From positions 1 through 55,523 of the forward strand of contig JBBQNP010000011.1 in the NCBI GenBank assembly GCA_038330085.1: a stretch of DNA of 55,523 nucleotides, read 5' to 3'. The translations under genes were made by a program, and so were the position numbers. The first letter of the stretch is position 1. The number at the start of each line of letters is the position of its first letter. Shown here piece by piece: positions 33,842 to 41,427 of the stretch. Source of the DNA: JAEUIA01 sp038330085. GTDB taxonomy: Bacteria > Planctomycetota > UBA1135 > GCA-002686595. Below the pieces are notes generated by a model that saw only the letters and a list, made by a program, of their open reading frames with translations, was not told the origin of the DNA and did not search any database.

Positions 33842-35038
33842 CTACGTCGCAGGGATTCTCGCGACGAACTTCGTCCCCGTTGCTTCACTCGAAACGGCGG
33901 AAAGCGTCCCGCCGTGCGCGCGCACGATCTCCGAGCAGATGTAGAGGCCCAATCCGAGGCCGCCTCCAGGCTTGCTGGTCGCGGGCCGCCAATACGGTTT
34001 GAAGATGTGAGGGAGATCATCTGAAGAAATCGGTGTGCCGCGATTCTGAACCGCAACGGTGAGAAGGCCGCCTTCGGTCTTGGCTTCGACCTGAATCGGC
34101 TGACCTCGAGCACCGTGCGTGATTGCATTGCCGAGCAGGTTCGAGAGGAGCTGTTGGACCCTCCCTTGATCACACCGCACCGTTTCGTTGATGCTCACCT
34201 CGGCGCATATTTCCACGCTCGCGTTCCCCTGGTGCGCCTCGTCGATCACGTGCTTCAGCGCGAACTCGAGCGAGTCGGCTTGGCGAAGCGACACACCGAT
34301 GCCCGATCCCATGCGCCCCCGGGCAAAGTCGAGCACGTCGTCGATGAGCCCCGACATGCGGCGCGTGCTGGATCGAAGCAGCCCACCCATCTTCACGAGG
34401 TCTTGATCCGCGGTCTTCAAGGAGAGGATTTCGGCAATCGTCCGCACGGCAGCCAAAGGACTGCGCAGGTCGTGTCCGAGCACCGCGATGAACTGTTCGC
34501 GAAGTTCGGCCGTCGCACGTTCGCTGTGGAGATCCGATTCCACGCGTTCTTGCCGGTAGTCGTTCTCGAGCAGACCCGCAATCAACTTGGCGAAGGCTTC
34601 GAACATCGCGATGACGCGCACGTCGGACACCAGCGCGGGTTTCGGGTCGATTGCACAGAGGTTTCCGAAGTAGTCGTCGTTGCTGAAGATGATGGGGACC
34701 GAGATGTAGCTCTCGATGTTGTAGGTGCGCGGGGTGTGGTGTTCGCAATACTTCGGATCGCGGCTGGCGTGATCGATGACGATGGGTTGACGCAGCGCAC
34801 GCGACTCGCGGCAGAGCGTGGTCTTCAACTCCAGTTGATCGCCCGGCTTCAGGCCGAATGCGATCGAATCCTCGACCGCACATGCCGTCCACGTCCCGTC
34901 CGTCACGCGCGCGACCGCCGCGAAGCGCATGGACGTGTTCTGGCAGATGAGCTTGAGCAGCGTGGGAATGGCGCTGATCCGACCGATTGCCGCCACGTCG
35001 CGTGCGAGGGATTCCCTGCTGTCGACACCATCGGGCAT
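33842..35038 (-). CDS. Soluble GAF-domain sensor histidine kinase
   Basis: 398 aa from ATG 35038 (the frame is open to 35287, but that stretch overlaps a tRNA remnant). Residues about 20-165 form a GAF domain (LLKLICQNTSMRFAAVARVT, LCRESRALRQPIVIDHA, ESYISVPIIFSNDDYFGNLC). A HisKA region follows with the phosphoacceptor His in AVLGHDLRSPLAAVRTIAEI (about 189), then the ATPase domain with N box LLSNLLGNAITHGARGQ (about 300) and G boxes GGGLGLGLYICSEIVRAHGG. No membrane helices, so it senses a cytoplasmic or diffusible signal; several relatives bind phytochrome-type or small-molecule ligands. No response regulator is adjacent, so it is an orphan kinase. Confidence 0.92.
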   Translation of the reverse strand: MPDGVDSRESLARDVAAIGRISAIPTLLKLICQNTSMRFAAVARVTDGTWTACAVEDSIAFGLKPGDQLELKTTLCRESRALRQPIVIDHASRDPKYCEHHTPRTYNIESYISVPIIFSNDDYFGNLCAIDPKPALVSDVRVIAMFEAFAKLIAGLLENDYRQERVESDLHSERATAELREQFIAVLGHDLRSPLAAVRTIAEILSLKTADQDLVKMGGLLRSSTRRMSGLIDDVLDFARGRMGSGIGVSLRQADSLEFALKHVIDEAHQGNASVEICAEVSINETVRCDQGRVQQLLSNLLGNAITHGARGQPIQVEAKTEGGLLTVAVQNRGTPISSDDLPHIFKPYWRPATSKPGGGLGLGLYICSEIVRAHGGTLSAVSSEATGTKFVARIPAT

Positions 35039-35105
35039 CCGCGTGAGTCTACTGGGCGGATCCGCCAGCGTCGTGTCGCGGACAGCACGCTCCGCTTGAG
35101 AGGAG

Positions 35106-35150
35106 GGTACGCCCAACAGGAGTCGAACCTGTGACCTGCGCCTTCGGAGG
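35106..35150 (-). repeat. Remnant of tRNA-Arg 3' half: distal attachment site of an island
   Basis: 45 bp that match 44 of 45 positions of the intact tRNA-Arg gene at 39408-39452, in the same orientation. The copy covers the tRNA from the anticodon loop to its 3' end and then diverges, exactly the segment duplicated when a tyrosine-recombinase element integrates into a tRNA gene. It therefore marks the far end of an island spanning 35106-39452. Confidence 0.85.
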
Positions 35151-35191
35151 CGGAAGGTCGTCGGGCAGAAGTAGTTATGTAACAAAGACTT

Positions 35192-35205
35192 ATGGCCTAG
35201 GCCAT
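35192..35205. repeat. 14-bp perfect palindrome just inside the island end
   Basis: ATGGCCTAGGCCAT is a perfect palindrome 42 bp inside the distal attachment site. It might be an accessory recombinase site or an operator. Confidence 0.4.
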
Positions 35206-35309
35206 CGATGGTTTGCACTCCTGGTTGCACTTGCGGTTGGACCGAACCGACAAGGTCACGCGCGCCTGTCGGAGGCGATCCGATCAAGCCACGGGCGAGA
35301 TCCGTCGAT

Positions 35310-35346
35310 GCCGAGAATTGTCAACTCTCGGCAATCGCCCTACGAT
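35310..35346 (+). promoter_or_regulatory. Promoter and operator of the ParDE-like module
   Basis: TTGTCA (35318-35323) and TACGAT (35341-35346) are 17 bp apart, a good sigma-70-type promoter, with the antitoxin ATG only eight bases after the -10, so the mRNA would be leaderless or nearly so. An inverted repeat GCCGAGA (35310-35316) / TCTCGGC (35326-35332) straddles the -35 element and is well placed for autorepression by the ribbon-helix-helix antitoxin. Confidence 0.6.
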
Positions 35347-35354
35347 TCATCTCG

Positions 35355-35630
35355 ATGAAGACACCCAGCGAACTAACCACACTCAACATCTCCTTGCCGC
35401 GCACGCAGCGGGAATTCGTCGAGGCCGAGGCCGCGCGCTGCGGCTGCACGACGACCAGCGAGTACGTGCGGCGCTTGATCCACGACGCGCAATCCCGCAC
35501 TGCGAAGGAAGCGTTGGAACGAAAGCTGATCGAAGGTCTGAAGAGCGGTGCGCCCGTCGACGTCACTCCTGAATACTGGGACAAGAAGCGCCGTGAGCTG
35601 ATCGCACGCAACACTCGCAAGAAGGCGTGA
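35355..35630 (+). CDS. ParD-like ribbon-helix-helix antitoxin
   Basis: 91 aa from ATG 35355, next to a leaderless-type promoter. The N-terminus is a ribbon-helix-helix DNA-binding domain (TTLNISLPRTQREFVEAEAA, TTSEYVRRLIHDAQS) of the CopG/ParD type; the C-terminal part (AKEALERKLIEGLKSGAP, then TPEYWDKKRREL) would wrap the toxin. It should neutralise the toxin encoded by the next gene and repress the operon, probably at the inverted repeat 35310-35332. The stop overlaps the toxin start by four bases (GTGA). Located at the left end of the tRNA-bounded island. Confidence 0.9.
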   Translation: MKTPSELTTLNISLPRTQREFVEAEAARCGCTTTSEYVRRLIHDAQSRTAKEALERKLIEGLKSGAPVDVTPEYWDKKRRELIARNTRKKA

Positions 35631-35953
35631 CGATCCTGCGGATCCGACCGGAAGCCGATCGCGACACGGATCTTGCAGCCGACTTCTACGCTCGCGATTC
35701 GAACATCGACGTGGCGCTGCGATTTTTGAACGCGGTGGAGACTGCCTTCGAGCGTCTCATCCAACACTCGCAGGCGGGATCTCCCGTCAGGGCGTTCGAC
35801 ACCAGGCTTGCTGAATTGCGTTTCTGGCCAGTACCGGGATTCGAGAGCTACCTCGTCTTCTACCAGCTCGTTCCGGGAGCGATTGAAATCGTCCGCGTGC
35901 TCCACGGTGCTCGCGATGTGGAGCACCTTCTCGACGAGTCGAGCGAGCAATAG
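35627..35953 (+). CDS. ParE/RelE-family toxin
   Basis: 108 aa from GTG 35627, overlapping the antitoxin stop. The sequence fits the RelE/ParE superfamily (ILRIRPEADRDTDLAADFYA, FLNAVETAFERLIQHSQAGS, LRFWPVPGFESYLVFYQLVP, IEIVRVLHGARDVEHLL): the R-x2-P-x-A start, the central RFWPVPGF strand, and the YLVFY and VLHGARD ends are typical of ParE. ParE toxins usually poison DNA gyrase and RelE toxins cleave mRNA on the ribosome; which applies cannot be told. It would stabilise the island in the population. Confidence 0.9.
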   Translation: MTILRIRPEADRDTDLAADFYARDSNIDVALRFLNAVETAFERLIQHSQAGSPVRAFDTRLAELRFWPVPGFESYLVFYQLVPGAIEIVRVLHGARDVEHLLDESSEQ

Positions 35954-36292
35954 ACGTCGTCCACGCGAACCGAACCTGCTGGTTCGTGACGAGCTGCCGA
36001 GGAGTGGTCGAATCTCGAGAGCGCGGACTCACGCTCACAGGAGCACCGGGCCGCAGCGGACGTACCTGGATCCGTTCAAAAACCGCCGAAACAGGCGCAA
36101 GTCCTTGATCTTCGATCACGGGCGGGACCTTCGTCTGCTGTTGCAGGACGAGTGCAACCCCGTACAAAACGGACGTACACCGACCCGAGGTTGCTCGACA
36201 TCGAGGGGGGGGTGGAGCGGTTGCCGGCGCTGTCGATCACCACCAACGGCTGACGGGGGCCCTGGCTTCGGGCGCTAGGAAGGCGCATTCAG
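35954..36292. other. Non-coding gap inside the island
   Basis: About 340 bp between the two toxin-antitoxin modules, with no frame that resembles a protein I know on either strand. It has runs of A and G (for example a seven-G run near 36206) and less GC bias than outside. It may be decayed remains of lost island genes, but I cannot identify any. Confidence 0.4.
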
Positions 36293-36321
36293 TTGACAAA
36301 TGGGCGAGAATGGTCGATAAA
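36293..36321 (+). promoter_or_regulatory. Promoter of the XRE-ImmA/MazF operon
   Basis: A perfect TTGACA (36293-36298), a 17-bp spacer and GATAAA (36316-36321) lie nine bases before ATG 36331. The position predicts a leaderless transcript starting at about that ATG and argues against the in-frame ATG at 36310, which would lie inside the promoter. Confidence 0.55.
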
Positions 36322-36330
36322 TATCAACCG

Positions 36331-37551
36331 ATGTCCACTGCTCACGATCTCTTGCCCCGGCGCCTCCGCCAGGCCCGGATCGCCAGGAAGCTGACTCTCG
36401 ACTCCCTTGCGGATCAGCTTGGAGGTCTCGTCACAAAGGCTTCGCTCTCCAAGTACGAACGAGGGGAATCGATGCCGCGTCCTTCGGTGCTAGCTGCGCT
36501 GAGCCGAGCACTCGGTCTTCCTGCTAGCCATTTCATCGGGGAGGAAACGCATGACGGCCCGATCGAGTGGATCGCATACCGCAAGCACTCGAAGCTAGGG
36601 GTCCGTGATCGCGAGTACATCGAGGCGATCGCCGAGCAGCGAGCATCTGCCCAGCTCCACCTTCTCCGGTTACTGCATCCTGAGTTCCGTCCCGAAGTAC
36701 CGAAGCGACAGCCGGCGAGCACACTGGAAGCAGCCGAAGAAGCAGCGGCCAAGGTGCGTGCAGCGTGGGGACTAGGAGACAGCCCTATCGAGCAACTCGT
36801 TCACTTGGTCGAGGACAAGGGGGCGATTGTCGTCGAGAGTCCCCGAGAGGATCGCTTCGATGCCCTGTCCGGGCGAACAAGCAGCGGCCTTCCCATCATC
36901 GTGTTGAATACGTCGAGGCCGGCCGATCGAGTCCGCTTCAATGTGGCCCACGAGCTGGGCCACTTGCTTCTCGATTGCTCGCCGAGGTCCAGCAAGGAAG
37001 AGGAGGACATTGCTCATCGGTTCGCCGCCGCGATGATCGTCCCGGCGTCTGCGGCGCGCCGCGAGCTAGGAGAACGACGCACCAACCTCACGACGACGGA
37101 GTTGGAGTGCCTCAAGCAGAAGTACGGGTTCTCGATCGCGGCTTGGACACGCAGGGCCCGCGATTTATCGATCATCACTGACGCTAGCTACCGCCAATGG
37201 CAAATCCGCCTGCGATCGCGAGGGCAGCACACGCGGGAATCCACGGAGTATTCTGGCGACGAGCAACCGCAACGAATGCGCGTGCTCTGCACGCAGGCTC
37301 TTGCCGAGCGTCTGGTTGGCCGTCCTTGGATCCAGGCTCATTGTCAGGGGATGGTCCCTCCGGCTCCGTCCGAGTTGGCTCCGCCTGCGTCGATGATTCG
37401 CACGCTGCGGGCGATGCCGCCCGACCAACGGTGGCCCTTGCTCGAGGCCCTATCCAAACAAGTAGCGACCGATTACGAGCACGATCCCGAGGTCAGGGAA
37501 TGGCTCGACTTCGACGACGCCATCAATACCGACACAGAGAGCGCTCGATGA
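36331..37551 (+). CDS. XRE-family regulator fused to ImmA/IrrE metallopeptidase domain (antitoxin candidate)
   Basis: 406 aa from ATG 36331 (ATG 36310 is in frame but lies within the promoter). Residues about 8-65 are an XRE helix-turn-helix (RLRQARIARKLTLDSLADQL, KASLSKYERGESMPRPSVLA). Residues about 165-270 form an ImmA/IrrE zinc-metallopeptidase domain with the motif VAHELGHLLLD (HExxH) and the downstream ED-HRFAAAMIVP segment. The C-terminal 140 residues are unassigned. The stop overlaps the start of a MazF-like toxin gene (ATGA), so this protein sits exactly where the antitoxin belongs. COG2856-type proteins are known from toxin-antitoxin and phage control circuits; pairing with MazF, which normally partners MazE, is unusual. 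Confidence 0.9.
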   Translation: MSTAHDLLPRRLRQARIARKLTLDSLADQLGGLVTKASLSKYERGESMPRPSVLAALSRALGLPASHFIGEETHDGPIEWIAYRKHSKLGVRDREYIEAIAEQRASAQLHLLRLLHPEFRPEVPKRQPASTLEAAEEAAAKVRAAWGLGDSPIEQLVHLVEDKGAIVVESPREDRFDALSGRTSSGLPIIVLNTSRPADRVRFNVAHELGHLLLDCSPRSSKEEEDIAHRFAAAMIVPASAARRELGERRTNLTTTELECLKQKYGFSIAAWTRRARDLSIITDASYRQWQIRLRSRGQHTRESTEYSGDEQPQRMRVLCTQALAERLVGRPWIQAHCQGMVPPAPSELAPPASMIRTLRAMPPDQRWPLLEALSKQVATDYEHDPEVREWLDFDDAINTDTESAR

Positions 37552-37925
37552 CCGTCGTGGGCCAGGTCGTCCTGCCACCACTTCCTCGGCGTGGCGAGAT
37601 ATGGAAAGTCGCGCTCGATCCGACGAAGGGCTCGGAAATCCAGAAGACGCGCCCCTGCGTGGTGGTCAGTTCAGATGCGCTGGCTTCACTGAGGATCAGA
37701 ATCGTCGTCCCGGTTACCGAGTGGCAGACGAGTCATGCGAAGGATGTATTTCGGGTCGAGCTCCCACCAGACGCGCAGAACCAGCTCGAAAAGTTATCGG
37801 GTGCAGACACTGTGCAGATCCGGTGTGTTGCCCTGGAACGGTTCAAGTCAAAGGTCGGCGTGATCGACCCGGCTCAACTGCTGGAAATCGTCAGCGCGGT
37901 TGCGGTCGCCATCGACGCCCAGTGA
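37548..37925 (+). CDS. PemK/MazF-family endoribonuclease toxin
   Basis: 125 aa, start ATG 37548 overlapping the upstream stop. It carries the MazF barrel motifs PLPRRGEIWKVALDP (family RGDIW), TRPCVVVSSDAL (family RPxLVVS), RIRIVVPVTEWQ and GADTVQIRCVALERF (family D-Q-x-R-x2-D/E). The catalytic Arg of the early RPC region and the polar residue of PVT are present, so it looks active. MazF toxins are sequence-specific mRNA interferases. The only partner in reach is the XRE-ImmA protein. Two hairpins, CTCAG/CTGAG and GGCC/GGCC, follow near 37948-37980 and may end the transcript. Confidence 0.92.
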   Translation: MTVVGQVVLPPLPRRGEIWKVALDPTKGSEIQKTRPCVVVSSDALASLRIRIVVPVTEWQTSHAKDVFRVELPPDAQNQLEKLSGADTVQIRCVALERFKSKVGVIDPAQLLEIVSAVAVAIDAQ

Positions 37926-38051
37926 TGCGGCGATCCTAGCTCGCTTTCCTCAGATTTGCGGCTGAGGCCATCAAGGCCAATCCGGGTGATCGCGTCGCCA
38001 CGCCGTGATGTATGAGAAGAGCGACGGACGCTCGAATTGACCGACCGGCAA

Positions 38052-39253
38052 CTAGGACTTGGGCCATCGCTGATCGCGATGTTCGTCCATGACGTTCGCG
38101 GAGCGAAGTCTCTGAATGGTATCCCCCCCCGCAGCGATCAGCCCCGGAGAGAACACCTGCGTTCCCGGCTTGAATCCGACGAATACCGACGGCTTCGGCA
38201 GGCCAAGATTGGACCACTCCGCGATGGGCTGCGGAATGACCGATGGATCGTCCCGTCGTTGCCGCCAGACCTCAACCAAGACCGCTGCTGTACCTTCGAT
38301 GAGTTTCGCCGAACAATCCTTCGCCTCGGACAGCGTCGTCTTGGCGTTCTCCGTGAGCCAGCTCGCTCGCTCCGGATCTCTCCACGCCTGCGCTTCTGAC
38401 CACTGCGGATCGCGGGGCAGAATCCGAACCAACTCCGTGTGAAAGATGGATCGGCCGTCCGCCAAGAGGACTGTCGGTCTGGGTTTGAGTGAGCTGGGCA
38501 TCAGGCGTCTCGCGCGGTGGACGTACATGTTGCGGTACGCAAGTACCCATTCAAGCCACCCAGCGGGCCCAGAGTTGGAGATCGCATCTTCGATCGCAAC
38601 CCGCGCAGAGTGCCAAGCCCGACCGCATGGCTCCGACTTTGGCTTGGCTCCGCGAAGCACTTCCAACGTGCTCGTGAAGCTTGCTGTTAGCAGATCGGTA
38701 GAAAGCCCGAGTACGCCAACCATGACGAGCCCGTGCAGTCGAGAGCCGAACCGATGGCACGAAAGACGCCGCCCACATGCAGGTCGGACATCGGTGCCGG
38801 TAGTTCATCCAAGGGATGTCGAGGCTGCGGTGTTGCTATCTGTGGCTTGCCGCTTCTCCCGATTGAAACGGATCGACTCATCGCGGCTGATTCCCGATCC
38901 AACCAATCGTCCGCCTCAGCGACATGCAGCGCGCATTCCAGCAAGTTCGTGTGCATGGACCAGACGCATTGCAGGAGGTGTTCCCCGATCATGCAGGAGC
39001 GTTGGGGATCGATCAGTCCCGCCATCCAACGGATCCCACCCTGCTGGGGATCGAGATCACGGTTCACCTCATCGTCAAGGACCCAGATGTGTTTAGCGCT
39101 CGCACCGAGAGCCTCTGCGAGACCACGCCCCGCGGATTCGCCCGGACGCCCTGGCGGGTAGGGAACAGAAAGTTCGGCGAGCAGTTCAGGTTTCAGAAGA
39201 GACTCCTCCAGGCGCGTCTCGGCCCGGCAGGTCGCCGCTATGGTCGCAACGAC
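38052..39253 (-). pseudogene. Frameshifted gene of unknown function in the island
   Basis: Two minus-strand frames read as one protein. The upstream frame runs to ...HVGGVFRAIGSALDCTG near 38730, and the other frame continues as LVMVGVLGLSTDLLTASF and runs to 38052; adding one base after the GG at about 38730 joins them without overlap or gap. The joined product (about 400 aa) has coding-like composition throughout (HIWVLDDEVNRDLDPQQGG, GPAGWLEWVLAYRNMYVHRA, SWLTENAKTTLSEAKDC). No start codon is obvious near 39253, and the frame upstream of it crosses an inverted repeat, so the 5' end is uncertain or decayed. I do not recognise the family. Either an island gene in decay or an assembly error. 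Confidence 0.65.
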
Positions 39254-39282
39254 TGGTAGCGATGTTGCACGTACGCCTGACC

Positions 39283-39375
39283 CTTCCTGGCAGCGCCCGG
39301 CACTCTCTGGCAAACCTCGCGGAATTCCGTCCCTGGCGCTGACGCCGGGCACGCTTTCGGAGTCGTGCCAGGAAG
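39283..39375. repeat. Nested inverted repeat near the tRNA-side island end
   Basis: CTTCCTGGCA (39283-39292) and TGCCAGGAAG (39366-39375) are perfect inverted copies; inside them lie GCCCGGCAC-like and GCCGGGCAC-like inverse copies and a central palindrome CGGAATTCCG near 39320. The whole folds as a branched hairpin 33 bp from the tRNA end. It may be a REP-like element, a recombination site, or the terminator region of the tRNA. Confidence 0.5.
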
Positions 39376-39406
39376 TCCCCCACGCTGCCAGCATCAGCCA
39401 GAAGAG

Positions 39407-39483
39407 TGGTACGCCCGACAGGAGTCGAACCTGTGACCTGCGCCTTCGGAGGGCGCCGCTCTATCCAGCTGAGCTACGGGCGC
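39407..39483 (-). tRNA. tRNA-Arg (anticodon CCG)
   Basis: Reading the minus strand from 39483: acceptor GCGCCCG, D-arm GCTC...GAGC, anticodon stem GCGCC/GGCGC with loop CTCCGAA (anticodon CCG, codon CGG), variable region AGGTC, T-arm ACAGG-TTCGACT-CCTGT, acceptor 3' strand CGGGCGT, discriminator A and an encoded CCA ending at 39407. All stems close, with one G-U pair at position 1-72. Its 3' half is duplicated at 35106-35150, marking it as the integration target of the island that lies between. TAGGAT about 16 bases upstream may be its -10 element. Confidence 0.96.
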
Positions 39484-39569
39484 CCGGAAGCGGGCGGGGA
39501 TCCTAGCAAACCGTCATTCGGGACTCGCCTCGACACCCTCTCCCGGTCCCCACCGGAATCCCGGTTACT

Positions 39570-39599
39570 TTGACCGCTCCGAAGGCTTGGCTCTATCCT
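39570..39599 (+). promoter_or_regulatory. Candidate promoter for the gene at 39647
   Basis: TTGACC (39570-39575) and TATCCT (39594-39599) are 18 bp apart upstream of the Ca-binding-like secreted protein gene; five and four of six bases match the sigma-70 consensus. Confidence 0.35.
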
Positions 39600-39646
39600 T
39601 GGAAGGTCCCCTGCAGTCCTGGGTGCAGGTAGTGTCGAGGCTTGGC

Positions 39647-40633
39647 ATGCGCAAGATGATGTCGTCGAGCTCATTGACGGTAAGCGCGATTCCGGACGGA
39701 CAGTGTCCGCGCGTCGCCTCGTTTTCGTTGGCTGCCGCGATGCTGCTCGCGCTCGGAACGCGAGCGAGCGCGCAGTCGCCAGGCGGACATCCGGACGTCG
39801 ACGGCGACGGATTGGTCTTCGCGCAAGAGCACATCCTCGGCACGTCACCCACGTGCACGGACACCGATCACGACGGGTTCAGCGACCTCGAAGAGATCGC
39901 TCGTGGTTCTTCGCCGACCTTGGCGAGCAGCCGTCCGGATCCGACTCACCGTCTGGGCATCGGCACGGTGGCACACGCTCAATCCAACGGCGTGCACGTG
40001 CTCGTCAGCGTGTTCATGAGCGACATGAACCTGCGCGACAAACAGCTCGAAATCGGCCTCTACGGGCACAACCAGATGATCGCGCTGTCGAACTCGTATC
40101 TCGCGGCGCACGCGACGCTCACCTACCACCCGGCTTCGGTCACCGCGGGATGCGTGGCGCTGATCGACCTGGTCCTCGATCCGAACCTCGTGCACGCCGC
40201 AGGACACTTGACCGTCTGGGCCCGCGGTGGCGTGCCGGGATCCAGCATCGCCACGACGGGCTCGACGCTCCACCTCCTGAGCATCGCCGGAATCGTCGTG
40301 TGGGACATGCCGGTCCAACGACCGGAAGCACAGAAGACCAACGACGGCTCCTCCACCTCGATCTACATGCCGCTCCTGCCTGCGCCGAGCGGCGGCGGTT
40401 CGGGTGGAAACGGTTCGGGAAGCGGCGGCGGCGGTGCGCCCGGATCTTGGGAACCCGGCCAGGTCTGCTTCCAACACTCGACCCCGGTGGGCTCGGACGG
40501 AGCGGGTGTGGTGAACGAAGTCATCAGCGCGTCCTGCGTCGCCGGATGGGACGGCTATTGCCCCTCGAGCTGTTCGTCGACGGTGGGTTCCACCTATCGC
40601 ACGATCGATCCGCTGGTCCTGATCGGCGGTTGA
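39647..40633 (+). CDS. Secreted protein with thrombospondin-type-3-like calcium-binding motif
   Basis: 328 aa from ATG 39647 (39656 and 39659 are alternatives). An unusually placed signal peptide (VASFSLAAAMLLALGTRASAQ) is followed by an Asp-rich repeat pair, DVDGDGLVFAQEHILGTSP and DTDHDGFSDLEEIARGSSP, which matches the D-x-D-x-DG-x2-D-x2-E calcium-binding pattern of thrombospondin type 3 and dockerin-like repeats. A beta-rich central domain (GIGTVAHAQSNGVHVLVSVF) and a Gly/Ser linker (about 265-280) lead to a Cys-containing C-terminus (QVCFQHSTPVGSD, SCVAGWDGYCPSSCSS). It lacks the GDG-CPCGN domain of the other secreted proteins here. Function unknown. Confidence 0.85.
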   Translation: MRKMMSSSSLTVSAIPDGQCPRVASFSLAAAMLLALGTRASAQSPGGHPDVDGDGLVFAQEHILGTSPTCTDTDHDGFSDLEEIARGSSPTLASSRPDPTHRLGIGTVAHAQSNGVHVLVSVFMSDMNLRDKQLEIGLYGHNQMIALSNSYLAAHATLTYHPASVTAGCVALIDLVLDPNLVHAAGHLTVWARGGVPGSSIATTGSTLHLLSIAGIVVWDMPVQRPEAQKTNDGSSTSIYMPLLPAPSGGGSGGNGSGSGGGGAPGSWEPGQVCFQHSTPVGSDGAGVVNEVISASCVAGWDGYCPSSCSSTVGSTYRTIDPLVLIGG

Positions 40634-40764
40634 AAAACATTCGATCGGGCGCGGGCGACGGGTTCCGGCGGGACCCGTCTCAGGGGATCGTCTCGACTGC
40701 CGGCCGACCCCTGCGCGCGTGCGAACGAAACGTGCGATTCCGCAACGTCGAAGCCTTTCTGCAC

Positions 40765-40790
40765 GGAACCAGAGCCTGTTCCTGTGCGTC
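40765..40790 (+). promoter_or_regulatory. ECF-type promoter (GGAACC-N16-CGTC) of the sigma operon
   Basis: GGAACC at 40765-40770, exactly 16 bases, then CGTC at 40787-40790. This is the classic ECF (RpoE-like) promoter form and lies 26 bp before the likely ATG (40817) of an ECF sigma gene, so the sigma factor probably activates its own operon. Confidence 0.65.
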
Positions 40791-40816
40791 TGGTATCTAA
40801 TGAATTGGTCCCTGGG

Positions 40817-41425
40817 ATGAAGATCGATCCCGATCGCGAGCTGGTCGAAGCCTGCCAGGCCATGGCGCCTTCCGGATTGGAGGGCGCATCCCGGCAGCTC
40901 TACGACCAGTACAAGGACCGCGTCTACAACGTCTGCTACCGGATCACCGGGAACGCGACGGACGCGCTCGACGCTTCGCAGGAGACGTTCGGGATCATGT
41001 TCCGCAAGATCGGCGAGTTCCGCTTCGAGTCCAAGTTCTCGAGCTGGGTCTACCGCATCGCCGTCAACGCGAGCATCGATCACAAGCGACGCTCGGGCAC
41101 GCGCTGGTTGCCGTCGATCGAGACGCGCGAAGACTCGCGCAGCAACGAGAGCACGCGCTTCGACATCCGCGACGAACGCATCGAGATGCCGGCGGCCGCA
41201 GCATCGCGACACGAGCTCGAGGTCGAGATCCAAACCGCGATCGGAAAGCTCTCGCCGAAGATGCGCGCGATCACCGTGCTGCGCTACGTCGAGAGCCTCT
41301 CCTACGAGGAGATCTCCGAGACGCTGCAGATCTCGATCGGCACGGTGAAGTCCAGGCTGTCGCGCGCACACGAAGCGCTCGATCGCGAGCTCACGCCCGT
41401 CCTCGACCGGCACTACTTGCGCTGA
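40817..41425 (+). CDS. RpoE-like ECF sigma factor
   Basis: 202 aa from ATG 40817 (the frame is open to 40784, but the promoter at 40765-40790 argues for the later start). Region 2 spans about 20-90 (QLYDQYKDRVYNVCYRITGN, DALDASQETFGIMFRKIGEF, SKFSSWVYRIAVNASIDHKR) and region 4 about 135-190 (LSPKMRAITVLRYVESLSYE, ISETLQISIGTVKSRLSRAH). The WVYRIAxNxxxDxxRR signature is textbook for the E. coli sigma-E class. It is followed by an anti-sigma gene two bases after its stop and then an RseB-like gene, so the locus mirrors rpoE-rseA-rseB and should respond to envelope damage. Confidence 0.95.
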   Translation: MKIDPDRELVEACQAMAPSGLEGASRQLYDQYKDRVYNVCYRITGNATDALDASQETFGIMFRKIGEFRFESKFSSWVYRIAVNASIDHKRRSGTRWLPSIETREDSRSNESTRFDIRDERIEMPAAAASRHELEVEIQTAIGKLSPKMRAITVLRYVESLSYEEISETLQISIGTVKSRLSRAHEALDRELTPVLDRHYLR

Positions 41426-41427
41426 CC

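Noticed and set aside
35808..36278. Possible transposase or integrase remnant between the toxin modules
   Set aside because: Both strands were read; neither gave DDE, HUH or tyrosine-recombinase motifs, so no mobile-element gene is claimed.
36310..36330. Upstream ATG for the XRE-ImmA gene
   Set aside because: It would lie inside the TTGACA-17-GATAAA promoter and has no ribosome binding site; ATG 36331 is preferred.
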